Shown: positions 8,169 through 18,060, counted from the stretch's first letter. The stretch: 64,000 nucleotides of DNA from Falsiroseomonas frigidaquae (GCF_012163145.1 NZ_JAAVTX010000001.1:558001-622000), one strand, 5' to 3'. Numbers and translations: made by a program. Notes: generated from the letters alone by a model not told the origin.

Positions 8169-9634
8169 CGCGAGGCGAGATGCGCGGTGAAATCGGCCGG
8201 GTCCAGTGGCTTGCCGGTGGCCGACCGCAGCAGGTCCTGGAAGCCGAGGCGGGCGCCCTGGCCATGCACCTTGTCGCGCAGCCAGGCCATCATCGGCGCC
8301 ATGTCGCCGCGGGCGAGCTGCGCATCCAGCTGCGGCTCCGCCCGGCGCAGCGCCGCCATCAGCTGAGCGGCGGCCATGGCACCCAGCGTATAGCTGGGGA
8401 AGTAGCCGAAGGCGCCGTCATGCCAGTGGATGTCCTGCAGGCAGCCCAGCGCGTCGTTCGGCGGGGCGATGCCGAGTGCCGTGGCGAGCCCCGCATTCCA
8501 GGCCTCCGGCAGTTCCGCCACCTCCAGGCTGCCCTGGATCATGGCGCGTTCCAGGCGGAAGCGCAGGATGACGTGTGCGGGGTAGGTCATTTCATCCGCA
8601 TCGACGCGGATGAAGCCGCGCTCCACCCGCCGCCACAGTTTTCCGAGGTTCTCCGCCGCATAGGGCGCGGGGTCGCCGCCGAAGGTGGCCTGCAGGCGGG
8701 CGCTGAGGAATTGCAGGAAGGCGTCGGAGCGGCAGGCCTGCATCTCGACGATCAGGGATTGCGATTCATGCGCCGCCATCCCCGCGGCCTCGCCAACCGG
8801 CTGGCGGGCGAAAGCCTCCGGCAGGCCGCGTTCGTACATCGCGTGGCCGGTCTCATGCAGCACGCCGAGCAGCGCCTTGGCGACGTTGGCCTCGTCGTAG
8901 AAGGTGGTGATGCGGACGTCGGTGGGCGTGCCGCCGCAGAAGGGATGCAGGCTTTCATCCAGCCGGGCATGGGCGAAATCCAGCCCGACCACCTGCGCCA
9001 TGGCGCGGCAAAGATCGCGCTGGGCGGCCACCGGGAAGGGGCCGGGCAGCGGCAGGGCCGGGCCGCGGCGGGCCTGGATCGCCTCCGCCCGCGGCAGCGC
9101 CTCGGCCAGCCAGGCCTCGTAGGCCGCGAAGACCGGGTCCACGTCATCGGCGGTGACGCCGCGCTGGTAGCCATCCATCAGCGCATCATAGGGCGCCATG
9201 CCCAGCGCCTCCCCCAGCCCTTGCGCCACTTCCCGCTGCAGCCGCACCACTTCGGCGAGGTAGGGGCGGACCAGGGCGAAGTCGGCGGCGGCCTTGGCCT
9301 GGCGCCATACCTTCTCGCAAGCCGAATTGGCCCGCTCCACCGCCTCCACCAGCGCGGTCGGCAGGGCGGTGGCGCGCAGGTGTTCGTGGCGCATCAGGTC
9401 GAGATTGGCCTGTTCCCAGGGCGTCGTCCCGGTCGCCTCGCCCAGGTCGAGCGAGACATCCGGCGACACCAGCAGGTCGTGCCGCAGGCCGGCCAGCGCG
9501 GCGAGCTGTTCGCCACGCGCCGCGCCGCCGCCCGGCGGCATCATGGCGCTGGCATCCCAATGCAGCATGCCCGCCGCCTCCCCCAGGGCACCGAGGCGGG
9601 CGAAGCGGGCGGTCAGGCGCTGATAGGCGGTCAT
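8153..9634 (-). CDS. Carboxypeptidase M32 (thermostable carboxypeptidase Taq family)
   Basis: A 493-residue cytoplasmic zinc carboxypeptidase. The metal site HETGH is at residues 260-264 and is preceded by the family block GGTPTDVRITTFYDE. IRVDADEMTYPAHVILRF and the C-terminal LGAMAAAQLMAAL segments also match M32. The length is normal for the family. The ATG overlaps the SURF1 stop as ATGA, so the enzyme is the last gene of the cytochrome oxidase operon, although no functional link to oxidase assembly is known. Confidence 0.95.
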   Translation of the reverse strand: MTAYQRLTARFARLGALGEAAGMLHWDASAMMPPGGGAARGEQLAALAGLRHDLLVSPDVSLDLGEATGTTPWEQANLDLMRHEHLRATALPTALVEAVERANSACEKVWRQAKAAADFALVRPYLAEVVRLQREVAQGLGEALGMAPYDALMDGYQRGVTADDVDPVFAAYEAWLAEALPRAEAIQARRGPALPLPGPFPVAAQRDLCRAMAQVVGLDFAHARLDESLHPFCGGTPTDVRITTFYDEANVAKALLGVLHETGHAMYERGLPEAFARQPVGEAAGMAAHESQSLIVEMQACRSDAFLQFLSARLQATFGGDPAPYAAENLGKLWRRVERGFIRVDADEMTYPAHVILRFRLERAMIQGSLEVAELPEAWNAGLATALGIAPPNDALGCLQDIHWHDGAFGYFPSYTLGAMAAAQLMAALRRAEPQLDAQLARGDMAPMMAWLRDKVHGQGARLGFQDLLRSATGKPLDPADFTAHLASRYLAD

Positions 9635-10299
9635 GCAGGTTCCCTCAGGCGGCGGCGGGCCCAGACGGCGAAGACGCCGAGCAGGGACAGCGCCAGGCCA
9701 TACCAGGTGATTGCGTAGCCGAGATGGCTGTTGGTCGGGCGCGGCAAGGTGCGGGCCGGGTCGGGAAGCCCGTCAGCCGGGCCGAGCACCACGAGGCCAT
9801 AGGGCGCCACCCGATCCAGCCCCAGGGCGCCGCCGATCGCGGCCGGGACGAAACTGTAGAACCGCCGGCCCACGGTATCGTCGGTGGCCGCGAACAGGCC
9901 GAGCGTCTCGCCGGGGCGCACATAGCCTTCCAGCGTCACCGGGCCCTCCGCCCGGGCGATGGGCCGGCTGCTTTCCAGCGGCACCCAGCCGCGATCCACC
10001 AGGATGGCCGGCGCATCCTCGCGCAGCAGCGGCACCAGCAGGTGGGTGCCGAGCACCGGCCCGCGCACCTCCAGGCCCAGCAGCGCCTCCCGCCCATGGT
10101 CCAGGCGGCCGGTGACGGCGACCTTGGTCCAGGGCTGCGGCTCGGCCGGGATGGGGATGGCGGGGTTGGCCTCGGCGGCGGCGATATCGGCCAGCAGCTG
10201 CGTCTTCCAGCCCAGCCGCTGCACCTGCCAGGTGCCGAGGGCCAGCAGCACGCCCAGCACCGGCAACATCACCAGCACGGGAAGCAACAGCCGGCGCAT
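9631..10299 (-). CDS. SURF1 family cytochrome oxidase biogenesis protein
   Basis: A 222-residue membrane protein with two transmembrane helices, one N-terminal (LLPVLVMLPVLGVLLALGTWQVQRL) and one C-terminal (WYGLALSLLGVFAVWARRR). Between them is the SURF1 periplasmic domain with GPVLGTHLLVPLL, ILVDRGWVP and NSHLGYAITWYG. SURF1 helps insert or retain haem a in oxidase subunit I. The ATG at 10299 overlaps the stop of the DUF983 gene (ATGA), which sets the start. The position at the end of the cta operon agrees with the function. Confidence 0.94.
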   Translation of the reverse strand: MRRLLLPVLVMLPVLGVLLALGTWQVQRLGWKTQLLADIAAAEANPAIPIPAEPQPWTKVAVTGRLDHGREALLGLEVRGPVLGTHLLVPLLREDAPAILVDRGWVPLESSRPIARAEGPVTLEGYVRPGETLGLFAATDDTVGRRFYSFVPAAIGGALGLDRVAPYGLVVLGPADGLPDPARTLPRPTNSHLGYAITWYGLALSLLGVFAVWARRRLREPA

Positions 10300-10673
10300 C
10301 AGGCCCCCCGTTGGCGCCAGGTCAGCGCGACCAGCGCCGCCTTGGCAAAGCGCATGGTCACGATGGAGGCCGGGATCAGCAACGCGGGCCACAGCAGCGC
10401 ATGCACCCAGAGCGGCGGTTCCAGGCGGAATTCCACCAGGAAGGCGCCGATCATGGTCAGCGCGCCGAGCACGAAGATGCCGAGCACGGCCGGGCCATCC
10501 CCCTGATCCTGCGCCGAAAGATCAAGCCCGCAGGCGGCGCAGCGCGGCACCACGGTGAGCAGGCCGGAAAACAGGTGCCCCTGGCCGCAGCGCGGGCACC
10601 GGCCGAGGATCGCGACCCTCCAGAACGGCGCGACCCCGCCCGCCGAGGCGGACGGGGTCGTTTCATGCGTCAT
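10299..10673 (-). CDS. DUF983 family membrane protein
   Basis: A 124-residue protein with an N-terminal zinc-ribbon-like pair (RCPRCGQGHLF and RCAACGLDL) and two transmembrane helices after residue 60. DUF983 genes commonly lie between ctaE and SURF1 in alphaproteobacteria and are presumed oxidase assembly factors, though no biochemical role is established. The start (MTHETT) was chosen because it lies 11 bases after the ctaE stop; a longer frame would overlap ctaE. Confidence 0.88.
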   Translation of the reverse strand: MTHETTPSASAGGVAPFWRVAILGRCPRCGQGHLFSGLLTVVPRCAACGLDLSAQDQGDGPAVLGIFVLGALTMIGAFLVEFRLEPPLWVHALLWPALLIPASIVTMRFAKAALVALTWRQRGA

Positions 10674-10684
10674 ACGGGTGCCGC

Positions 10685-11521
10685 TCAGTGCGGCATGATC
10701 TCCCCGGCGCCCCACCAGTAGATGGAGACGAACAGGAACAGCCAGACCACGTCGACGAAGTGCCAGTACCAGGCGGCCGCCTCGAAGCCGAAATGCTTTT
10801 CCGGCGTGAAGCCGCCGCGCAGCGCGCGGATCAGGCAGACCGTCAGGAAGATGGTGCCGACGATGACATGGAAGCCGTGGAAGCCGGTGGCGAGGAAGAA
10901 GGTCGAGGGATAGACGCCGCCGGAGAACTGGAACGGCGCCTCGAGGTACTCCACCGCCTGGAAGAAGGTGAAGAACATGCCGAGGAACACGGTCAGCGCC
11001 AGGCCGGTGATCAGCCCCTTGCGGTCATTCTCGATCAGCGCGTGGTGCGCCCAGGTCACCGTGCAGCCGGACAGCAGCAGGATCAGGGTGTTCAGCAGCG
11101 GCAGGCCGAAGGGGTCGAAGGTCAGCGTGCCGGCCGGCGGCCAGACCGCGGTGGCGGCGGCGGAGCCGGAGACATGGTCCGGGAACAGGGCGAAGTGGAA
11201 ATAGGCCCAGAAGAAGGCCACGAAGAACATCACCTCGGAGGCGATGAACAGGATCATGCCGTAGCGCAGGCCGAGCCGGACCACCGGCGAATGCAGGCCG
11301 GCGGTGCTGCTCTCCTTCAGGATGTCGCGCCACCAGAAGAACATGGTCGCCAGCACGCCCGCCAGGCCGACGCCGAGCATCCACCAGCTGTTGTAATGGG
11401 CGATCATGACGATGCCGAGCACCAGCGCGCCGCCGGCGAAGGCGCCGAGCAGCGGCCAGGGGGACGGATCCACCAGGTGGTAGGGGTGCTTGTAGGTCGG
11501 GTGGCCGGATTCGCTTGCCAT
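10685..11521 (-). CDS. ctaE: Cytochrome c oxidase subunit III (aa3-type)
   Basis: Subunit III of the haem-copper oxidase, 278 residues with seven membrane helices. It starts MASESGHPTYKHPYHLVDPSPWP, the typical alphaproteobacterial N-terminus. Family blocks include VMFFVAFFWAYFH, ATGFHGFHVIVGT and the C-terminal EAAAWYWHFVDVVWLFLFVSIYWWG. The frame extends upstream, but the MASES start fits the family. About 106 bases separate it from ctaG. Confidence 0.97.
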   Translation of the reverse strand: MASESGHPTYKHPYHLVDPSPWPLLGAFAGGALVLGIVMIAHYNSWWMLGVGLAGVLATMFFWWRDILKESSTAGLHSPVVRLGLRYGMILFIASEVMFFVAFFWAYFHFALFPDHVSGSAAATAVWPPAGTLTFDPFGLPLLNTLILLLSGCTVTWAHHALIENDRKGLITGLALTVFLGMFFTFFQAVEYLEAPFQFSGGVYPSTFFLATGFHGFHVIVGTIFLTVCLIRALRGGFTPEKHFGFEAAAWYWHFVDVVWLFLFVSIYWWGAGEIMPH

Positions 11522-11627
11522 GGTCGTCCTGGTATCCGTTCGGTCTGCGCGCATCCTGGCGGGCTGCGCGAAATCAATCCTCGAAGGCGGCGACTTTTTC
11601 AAGCCTCCGCCCGCGCGGGGTGGGGTC

Positions 11628-12245
11628 TCAAGGCGTGGCGGAGGGCCGCCGGCCGACATGCGGTCCGGCACTGGCCAGCGCGCCGGCGCGATCCGCGTCG
11701 TTCAGGCTGCGGAAGAAGGTGTAGCTGACGGTGATGGTGCGGATGTCCCGCGTGTTCGGGTCCTGCGAGATCGCCGGGTCCACCCAGAAGGCCAGCGGCA
11801 TGTCCACCTGCTGGCCTGGCTGCAGGGTCTGTTCCTCGAAGCAGAAGCAGGCGGTCTTGTGGAAATACTTGCCCACCACCTCGGGCGTCACGTTGTAGGT
11901 CGAGATGCCGGTGGAGGGGCGTTCGCCGCTGCTGGTGGCGTTGTAGAAGGCGACCCCCTCCTCCCCCACCCGCAGGCGCAGGCTCGGCACCGCCGGCTCG
12001 AAGCGCCACGGCAGGTTGGGCTGCGTATTCGCGTTGAAGCGGATGGTCAGCACCTGTTCCCCGGCGCCGGGCGCCGCGGCGCCGCCGATCATCGGCGTGC
12101 CGTTGAAGCCGGTGACGCGGCAGAACAGGTCGTATAGCGGCACGGCCGCGAAGCTGACGCCCACCATGCCCGCCACGCCGGTAAAGGCGGCCAGCACGGT
12201 GCGGCGGTTGCGGCGGTCGAGGCGTGATTGCTGGTCCGGTGTCAT
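11628..12245 (-). CDS. ctaG: Cytochrome c oxidase assembly protein CtaG/Cox11 (copper chaperone for CuB)
   Basis: A 205-residue membrane-anchored copper chaperone that delivers copper to the CuB site of subunit I. One N-terminal helix (TVLAAFTGVAGMVGVSFAAVPLYDLFC) anchors a periplasmic immunoglobulin-like domain. The Cox11 copper motif CFCFEEQTL is near residue 138, followed by VDMPLAFWVDP and TITVSYTFF. The position between ctaB (with the small ORF) and ctaE is the standard alphaproteobacterial arrangement. Confidence 0.96.
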   Translation of the reverse strand: MTPDQQSRLDRRNRRTVLAAFTGVAGMVGVSFAAVPLYDLFCRVTGFNGTPMIGGAAAPGAGEQVLTIRFNANTQPNLPWRFEPAVPSLRLRVGEEGVAFYNATSSGERPSTGISTYNVTPEVVGKYFHKTACFCFEEQTLQPGQQVDMPLAFWVDPAISQDPNTRDIRTITVSYTFFRSLNDADRAGALASAGPHVGRRPSATP

Positions 12246-12249
12246 GGCG

Positions 12250-12378
12250 TCAGCCCTGCATCAGCCGCGCGGTGGCGATGAAGTAGAACAGCACCACCAG
12301 CGCCAGCAGCGCGCCGAGCAGCGCCCAGTTGCGGCCGCGGCGGCGCTTCTCGAAGGCCAGCTTTTCTTCCGGCGTCAT
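12250..12378 (-). CDS. Small single-helix protein of the oxidase operon (CoxF-like)
   Basis: A 42-residue ORF. Its N-terminus is charged ([18 protein letters not shown]) and is followed by one hydrophobic helix ([19 protein letters not shown]) ending at RLMQG. Its ATG overlaps the ctaB stop (ATGA) and it ends four bases before the ctaG start. Short membrane proteins are often found in exactly this slot in alphaproteobacterial oxidase operons and are sometimes called CoxF. Location and topology support it as a real gene; a role in oxidase assembly is inferred. Confidence 0.8.
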   Translation of the reverse strand: MTPEEKLAFEKRRRGRNWALLGALLALVVLFYFIATARLMQG

Positions 12379-13316
12379 GCGAGCACCAGGCGGTCGATCG
12401 CGAGGGCACCGAACAGGATGAACAGGTACATCAGCGAATAGGCGAAGGTGCGGCGCGCGGCCGCGTCCTGCACCAGGCTGCGGCCGGTCTCGTCCTGCTC
12501 CTCCCGCCAGGTGCGGATGGCGTGGTAGAGGAAGCCGCCGCCCAGCGCCACGGCCACCGCGGCATAGGGCAGGCCGGCGAAGCCGACGAACCAGGGCGCC
12601 AGGCCGGCGACGGCCAGCACCACGGTGTAGATCAGGATTTGCTTGCGGGTTTCCCGCGCGCCCTTCACCACCGGCAGCATCGGCACGCCGGCGCGGGCGT
12701 AGTCACCATGCGCCCAGAGCGACAGCGCCCAGAAATGCGGCGGGGTCCAGGCGAAGACGATGGTGAACAGCAGCCAGGGCACCAGCGTGACGTCGCCGGT
12801 GACGGCGGCCCAGCCGATGATCGGCGGGAAGGCCCCGGCGGCGCCGCCGATGACGATGTTCTGGCTGGTCCGGCGCTTCAGCCAGGCGGTGTAGACCACC
12901 ACGTAGAACAGGATGGAGAAGGCCAGCCAGCCGGCCGCCACCCAGTTCGTCGCCAGCCCCATCATGGCGACGGAGGTGACGGACAGCACAACGCCGAAGC
13001 CGAGCGCCGCATTCGGCGCGATGCGCCCGGCCGGGATAGGCCGGCGCTGGGTGCGGCGCATCACCGCATCGATGTCGCGGTCGTACCACATGTTCAGCGC
13101 ACCGGCGGCGCCGGCGCCGATGGTGATGCAGAGCACCGCCGTCAGCCCCAGCACCGGGTGGATGTGCCCTGGCGCCACCAGCAGCCCGATCAGGCCGGTG
13201 AACACCACGAGCGTCAGCACGCGCGGCTTCAGCAACGCGATCCAGTCGCGAACCTCGGACAGGTCGCTGCCGGAGGCCGTCTCGGGACCGGCAACAGGGA
13301 TCGTGGTGCTGCTCAT
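12375..13316 (-). CDS. ctaB: Protohaem IX farnesyltransferase (haem O synthase)
   Basis: A 313-residue UbiA-superfamily prenyltransferase that converts haem B to haem O, the precursor of haem A. The first Asp-rich motif is [21 protein letters not shown] near residue 75. The second is in the [12 protein letters not shown]...[13 protein letters not shown] region, and hydrophobic helices run throughout. The ATG at 13316 was preferred over an adjacent in-frame TTG. It lies six bases downstream of ctaD. Confidence 0.97.
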   Translation of the reverse strand: MSSTTIPVAGPETASGSDLSEVRDWIALLKPRVLTLVVFTGLIGLLVAPGHIHPVLGLTAVLCITIGAGAAGALNMWYDRDIDAVMRRTQRRPIPAGRIAPNAALGFGVVLSVTSVAMMGLATNWVAAGWLAFSILFYVVVYTAWLKRRTSQNIVIGGAAGAFPPIIGWAAVTGDVTLVPWLLFTIVFAWTPPHFWALSLWAHGDYARAGVPMLPVVKGARETRKQILIYTVVLAVAGLAPWFVGFAGLPYAAVAVALGGGFLYHAIRTWREEQDETGRSLVQDAAARRTFAYSLMYLFILFGALAIDRLVLA

Positions 13317-13322
13317 CAAGCC

Positions 13323-14915
13323 TTACCGGACGCGCGGAAGTTCATCGAAGGAGTGGAAGGGCGGCGGGCTGCTGACCTGCCACTCCAGCGTCGTCGCACC
13401 CTCGCCCCACGGGTTCGCCGCCACCTTGGCGCCGCGCGCGAAGGTCACGTAGAGCACGTAGAAGAACATCAGGAACGCGGCGACCGAGATGTAGGAACCG
13501 ACGGAAACCACCAGGTTCCAGCCCGCGAAGGCATCCGGATAATCCGGATAGCGGCGCGGCATGCCCTGGTTGCCCAGGAAGTGCATCGGGAAGAAGGTCA
13601 GGTTCACGCCGATGAAGGTGAGCCAGAAATGGATCTTGCCCAGCATCTCCGGGTACTGCCGGCCGGACATCTTGCCGAGCCAGTAGTAGATCCCGCAGTA
13701 GATGCCGAACACGGCGCCCAGCGACAGCACATAGTGGAAGTGGGCGACCACGTAGTAGGTGTTGTGCAGGATCTGCGTCAGGCCGGCATTGGCCAGCACC
13801 ACGCCCGTCACGCCACCCACGGTGAACAGGAAGATGAAGCCGATGGCGAACAGCATCGGCGTGTCGAACTTCAGCGAACCACCCCACATGGTGGCGATCC
13901 AGGAGAAGATCTTGATGCCGGTCGGCACGGCGATGACCATCGTCGCCGCCATGAAGTAGGCGCGCGTGTCGACGTCGATGCCCGACTGGAACATGTGGTG
14001 GGCCCACACGATGAAGCCGACCACGCCGATCGCGACCATGGCATAGGCCATGCCGAGATAGCCGAAGATCGGCTTGCGGCTGAAGGTGGACACCACGTGG
14101 GAGACGATGCCGAAGGCCGGCAGGATCATGATGTAGACTTCGGGATGGCCGAAGAACCAGAACAGGTGCTGGAACAGCACCGGGTCGCCACCGCCGGCCG
14201 GGTCGAAGAAGGCCGTGCCGAAGTTGCGGTCGGTGATCAGCATGGTGATCGCACCCGCCAGCACCGGCACCGCCAGCAGCAGCAGGAAGGCGGTGACCAG
14301 CATGGACCACACGAACAGCGGCATCTTGTGCAGGGTCATGCCCGGCGCGCGCATGTTGAAGATGGTGGTGATGAAGTTCGCCGCGCCGAGGATGGAGGAG
14401 GCGCCAGCCAGGTGAAGGCCGAACAGCGCCAGGTCCATCGCCGGACCGGTCTGGTAGGTGTCATCCGACAGCGGCGGGTAGATCGTCCAGCCCGCGCCCG
14501 CGCCACCGCCGATGAACAGCGAGGCGCCCAGCAGCAGGAAGGCCGGGACCAGCAGCCAGAAGCTGATGTTGTTCATGCGCGGGAAGGCCATGTCCGGCGC
14601 GCCGATCATCAGCGGTACGAACCAGTTGCCGAAGCCACCGATCAGCGCCGGCATGATGACGAAGAACACCATGATCAGCCCGTGGGCCGAGACATAGGCG
14701 TTCCACATCTGGCCATCGGCGAAGATCTGCATGCCGGGCTGCTGCAGCTCGATCCGCATCAGCAGCGACAGGCCGATGCCGACCAGCGCGGCGATCAGCG
14801 AGAAGCCGATATAGAGGGTGCCGATGTCCTTGTGATTGGTGGAGAACAGCCACCGGTTCACGAAGTTCGGCTTGTGATCGTGATGATCGTCGTGCGCGTG
14901 TGCCGCGGTCGCCAT
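13323..14915 (-). CDS. ctaD: Cytochrome c oxidase subunit I (aa3-type)
   Basis: The catalytic haem-copper subunit, 530 residues with 12 helices. Visible signatures are the D-channel region ([19 protein letters not shown]), the CuB/crosslink block [28 protein letters not shown] with the two CuB histidines, and the K-channel and haem-ligand region [12 protein letters not shown]. The N-terminal [10 protein letters not shown] stretch is His/Asp-rich and may bind metal. The gene lies in the cta operon, 40 bases downstream of ctaC. Confidence 0.98.
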   Translation of the reverse strand: MATAAHAHDDHHDHKPNFVNRWLFSTNHKDIGTLYIGFSLIAALVGIGLSLLMRIELQQPGMQIFADGQMWNAYVSAHGLIMVFFVIMPALIGGFGNWFVPLMIGAPDMAFPRMNNISFWLLVPAFLLLGASLFIGGGAGAGWTIYPPLSDDTYQTGPAMDLALFGLHLAGASSILGAANFITTIFNMRAPGMTLHKMPLFVWSMLVTAFLLLLAVPVLAGAITMLITDRNFGTAFFDPAGGGDPVLFQHLFWFFGHPEVYIMILPAFGIVSHVVSTFSRKPIFGYLGMAYAMVAIGVVGFIVWAHHMFQSGIDVDTRAYFMAATMVIAVPTGIKIFSWIATMWGGSLKFDTPMLFAIGFIFLFTVGGVTGVVLANAGLTQILHNTYYVVAHFHYVLSLGAVFGIYCGIYYWLGKMSGRQYPEMLGKIHFWLTFIGVNLTFFPMHFLGNQGMPRRYPDYPDAFAGWNLVVSVGSYISVAAFLMFFYVLYVTFARGAKVAANPWGEGATTLEWQVSSPPPFHSFDELPRVR

Positions 14916-14954
14916 CGGGGTGTATCCGCTTCTGATGTTGGCTTCGGGGCCGCC

Positions 14955-15929
14955 TTACCGGCGGACCTCGGCGACGTTGATCTGGTTACCGGTGGCCGGC
15001 GCGCCAGGGGTGGCGCTGGCGGCGATCGCCGCGGGCGGGCCCGGCGGCAGACCCTCGGCGAAGCGCGTGCGCGCCTGCGCGACCCAGGCGTCATATTCCG
15101 CCTGCGGCACGGCGCGGACCACGATCGGCATGAACCAGTGGTTCACACCGCAGATCTGGTTGCACTGGCCGTAGAAGGTCCCAGGGCGGTCGGCGCGCAT
15201 CCAGGTCTCCAGCGTCCGGCCGGGGATGGAATAGCGCTGCACGCCGAGCGAGGGGACGAAGAAGGAATGGATCACGTCCTGGCCCGTGGTCAGCACCCGC
15301 ACATTGGCGCCCACCGGGATCACCAGGGGGTTGTCGACCTCCAGGTTCCGCATCTGCCCGGCCTGCAGGTCTTCGTTCTGCACCGGGTAGCTGTCGAAGG
15401 TGAAGTTGCCGTTGTCCGGGTAGCCATAGTGCCAATACCACTGGCGGCCCTGGACGTTGACCGTCAGGTCCGCCTCCACCGTCCGGTCCTGGTAGTAGAT
15501 CAGCCGGAAGGACGGGATGGCGATGACCACGAGGATCAGCACCGGCACCACCGTCCAGGCGATCTCCAGCATCGTGTTGTGGCTGGTGCGGGAGGGGTTG
15601 GGGTTCGACGCGGCCTTGAAGCGCCACATCACATAGGCCAGCAGCGCCGCCACGAAGATCGTGATGGCGACGATGATCCAGAACACCAGCGTGTTGAAGG
15701 ACGAGATCGCGTCCTTGATCGGCCCGCCGGAGGCCTGCAGCCCCATGCCCCAGGGCTGCGGCGCGCCAATCATGGCGTCCTGCGCCACGGCCGCCTGGGC
15801 CAGGGCTGCCGCCGGCACGCCGAAGGCGGCCAGCGCCGCCGCCAGGCATGCCAGACCCAGCAGGCCGGTCACCCGGCCCGCCACCTGCCGACCCGTCATT
15901 TTCCGAAACGCACCGATCACGTGCCGCAT
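14955..15929 (-). CDS. ctaC: Cytochrome c oxidase subunit II (CuA subunit)
   Basis: A 324-residue subunit II with a signal peptide, two transmembrane helices (about residues 80-100 and 120-145) and a periplasmic cupredoxin domain. The CuA site is CNQICGVNHWFM (C-x3-C-x3-H-x2-M), and the aromatic electron-entry segment QWYWHYGYPD is present. An Ala/Pro-rich tail ends the protein but carries no haem motif, so it is the plain aa3 type. It is the first gene of the oxidase operon. ATG at 15899 (MTGRQ) is an alternative start. Confidence 0.97.
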   Translation of the reverse strand: MRHVIGAFRKMTGRQVAGRVTGLLGLACLAAALAAFGVPAAALAQAAVAQDAMIGAPQPWGMGLQASGGPIKDAISSFNTLVFWIIVAITIFVAALLAYVMWRFKAASNPNPSRTSHNTMLEIAWTVVPVLILVVIAIPSFRLIYYQDRTVEADLTVNVQGRQWYWHYGYPDNGNFTFDSYPVQNEDLQAGQMRNLEVDNPLVIPVGANVRVLTTGQDVIHSFFVPSLGVQRYSIPGRTLETWMRADRPGTFYGQCNQICGVNHWFMPIVVRAVPQAEYDAWVAQARTRFAEGLPPGPPAAIAASATPGAPATGNQINVAEVRR

Positions 15930-16222
15930 CCTGTCATCCCGTCAGCGCACCGCGTCGCGCGCCGAAACTGTCGCAAGACCGAGGGGCGGCCCGCCCGCCC
16001 CGGTCCCAAGCGCGCCTCTTCCACCGCCGCCGCGGCAGGTCGCGCTGCGGGCGGACCATAGTGTCCGCCCTTGCACCGCACAAGTGACGCCGCCCATCAC
16101 TTCCGCAAGCCGCCGGCCTGCTGCCCCGTTGGTAAGGTTAAGAAATTACCAGGTCGAGCATGCCCATGGGCATAGTCGCACCCGAATCGTCAACGGGGAG
16201 GAAACGCCGAGACGCCGTGGAA
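15930..16222. promoter_or_regulatory. Intergenic region upstream of the oxidase operon, with a 14-bp palindrome
   Basis: About 290 bases without a gene, between ctaC and the PmtA-like gene that ends at 16223 on the same strand. It should hold the promoter of the oxidase operon. A perfect 14-base palindrome ATGCCCATGGGCAT lies at 16160-16173 and may be an operator or end a transcript. No clear sigma-70 boxes could be assigned. Confidence 0.35.
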
Positions 16223-16915
16223 TCAGGCAGCTACGGCAAAACTGGCTTCCGGCAGGTTGCGCACCCGCACCAGGGTGAACAGGCCGGCCGGCCTGCAGGC
16301 TTCAATCGCCTCCACCTGCACCAGGCTCGGATCCAGCAGGTCCCGCAGCGCGAAATCCGGGTGCCAGCCCAGCAGGCGGGACAGCGGCGCCATCGCGCGC
16401 TCCACCCACCAGCGGGGACCATCCTCGGCCGCGAAATGGTTCACGAACAGCAGGTGCCCGCCGGGCCGCACGACGCGCGACATCTCGCCGTACAGGCGCT
16501 TCGCATCCGGCACCACGCTGGCGGTGAACATCGCCACGGCGATGTCGAAAGCGCCATCGGCGAAGGCCATCCGCTCGGCGTCCATCTCCGCCAGGCCGAC
16601 GACCTGCCCGAGTCGCTCCTCCCGCACCCGCTCCGCCGCCTTCTCCAGCATCTCCCGCGACAGGTCGATGCCGACCACGCGCTTGTCGCCGCCGTAGCGC
16701 GGCAGGGCGAGGCCGGTGCCGACGCCAACTTCCAGCACGCGGGTGCCGGGCAGGCGGTTCACCTCCGCCACCGCGCGGCGGCGGCCGAAGGCGGAGACCC
16801 CGCCGAACACCGTGTCATACACCCCGGCCCAACGCCGGTAGGCATCGCGCACGCCCGCCGCATCGAGCGCGGTGCGCGGGTGGTCGCGTTCGGGAGCGTC
16901 GGTTCGGATGGTCAT
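16223..16915 (-). CDS. pmtA: Class I SAM-dependent methyltransferase, PmtA-like phosphatidylethanolamine N-methyltransferase
   Basis: A 230-residue soluble methyltransferase resembling the Rhodobacter-type PmtA, which methylates phosphatidylethanolamine to phosphatidylcholine. It has YRRWAGVYDTVFGG near residue 27, SAM motif I VLEVGVGTGLALPRYG near 61, GIDLSREMLEKAAERV near 80, and the PmtA-like late segment RPGGHLLFVNHFAAEDGP. Phosphatidylcholine synthesis is common in Acetobacteraceae. UbiE-type methyltransferases are the main alternative. The gene appears to be transcribed alone. Confidence 0.75.
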   Translation of the reverse strand: MTIRTDAPERDHPRTALDAAGVRDAYRRWAGVYDTVFGGVSAFGRRRAVAEVNRLPGTRVLEVGVGTGLALPRYGGDKRVVGIDLSREMLEKAAERVREERLGQVVGLAEMDAERMAFADGAFDIAVAMFTASVVPDAKRLYGEMSRVVRPGGHLLFVNHFAAEDGPRWWVERAMAPLSRLLGWHPDFALRDLLDPSLVQVEAIEACRPAGLFTLVRVRNLPEASFAVAA

Positions 16916-17112
16916 GCCGGGCCAATTGCAGGAATAAGCAAGGGGCTAGTCCTTTCAGGCTGGTTTAGGCAAGCCCGATGATGACACCGGGTTGTCACGC
17001 AAGCGCCGGGCAGCCGCCAAAAGGCCATCACGTCCCTGCCATCGGCGCTGTTCCGGCCGCTGCTCACGGCCCGCGCGGGTTTGCCGCTCACGGATCACGA
17101 CCCTGGCGGCTC

Positions 17113-17979
17113 TCACCGGGTCGCCCGCCTCTCCGGCAGTGCCACCAGGATGCCGCCCGCGGCAATGATGACCGCCCCCAGCGCCGTCCATCCATCCGGC
17201 CAGTCGCCGAACACCAGCACCCCGGCCAGCCCCGCCCACAGAAGCTGCGTGTAGGACATCGGCGCCAGGACGGAGGCCGGCGCGCGGGCGAAGGCCAGCA
17301 CCAGCAGGCAATGCCCGGCCCCGCCGAGCAGGCCGAGCGCGGCGAACAGCGGCCAGTCCCACACCCCCGGCGTCACCCATACGAAGGGCTGCGCCAGGCC
17401 GGTCACCAGCGCGGCGGCGATCGAGGTGTGCACGAAGGTGGTGTGCGGCTCATCGACCCCGGCCAGCTTGCGGGTCAGGATCTGGTAGACCGTATTGGCC
17501 ACCGCGGTGACCAGCGGCAGCAGCATGGCCCAGTGCAGCGCCTCCCCGGTCAGGAAGGGCGGGCGCAGCGCCACCAGCACGCCGGCCAGCCCGATGCCAC
17601 AGCCCAGCCAGCGGCGGGGCGAGACCTTCTCGCCAAGCCAGACCGCGGCCAGCGCCACGGTCAGCACCGGTGCGGCGAAGGCCACCGCCGTGGCATCGGC
17701 CAGGGGGATATGGATCAGCGCCACGGACAGCGCCGCATTGGCGGTGGCGAGGCACAGGCTTCGCAGGGTCTGCAGCCACGGTGCGCGGCTGCGGAACGGC
17801 ACCTTGCCGGTCAGCAGCTTCAGCGCCGCCATCACCAGCAGCGTGTGGAAGACGAAGCGCACGAACATGAGCTGCGGCACGGCGTGGTTCGCCACCAGCA
17901 CCTTGAGCAGCGCATCCATGGTGACGAACAGCGCGAGCGCCACGAGTTGCAGCAGCACGCCCTGGAGGGACCGTGACAT
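17113..17979 (-). CDS. DMT superfamily (EamA) transporter
   Basis: A 288-residue inner-membrane permease with ten predicted helices in two EamA repeats, for example ALFVTMDALLKVLVANHAVPQL at the N-terminus and LLWAGLAGVLVFGDWPDGWTALGAVII near the end. Such proteins export amino acids or other metabolites. An AGGGAC box precedes the ATG. Neighbours give no clue to the substrate. Confidence 0.88.
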   Translation of the reverse strand: MSRSLQGVLLQLVALALFVTMDALLKVLVANHAVPQLMFVRFVFHTLLVMAALKLLTGKVPFRSRAPWLQTLRSLCLATANAALSVALIHIPLADATAVAFAAPVLTVALAAVWLGEKVSPRRWLGCGIGLAGVLVALRPPFLTGEALHWAMLLPLVTAVANTVYQILTRKLAGVDEPHTTFVHTSIAAALVTGLAQPFVWVTPGVWDWPLFAALGLLGGAGHCLLVLAFARAPASVLAPMSYTQLLWAGLAGVLVFGDWPDGWTALGAVIIAAGGILVALPERRATR

Positions 17980-18060
17980 GCCAGTCCCTATGCCAGCGAC
18001 GATCCTGCCCGAGCACCCCGTATCCCGGCGTGGCCGCCCCGCGCGCGGGGCGGGGCGACG

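Noticed and set aside
12522-16061. An 1179-codon plus-strand open frame opposite ctaB-ctaD-ctaC
   Set aside because: Composition is His/Arg/Gln-rich with no domain, the usual mirror image of GC-rich genes; the minus strand carries unmistakable oxidase subunits.
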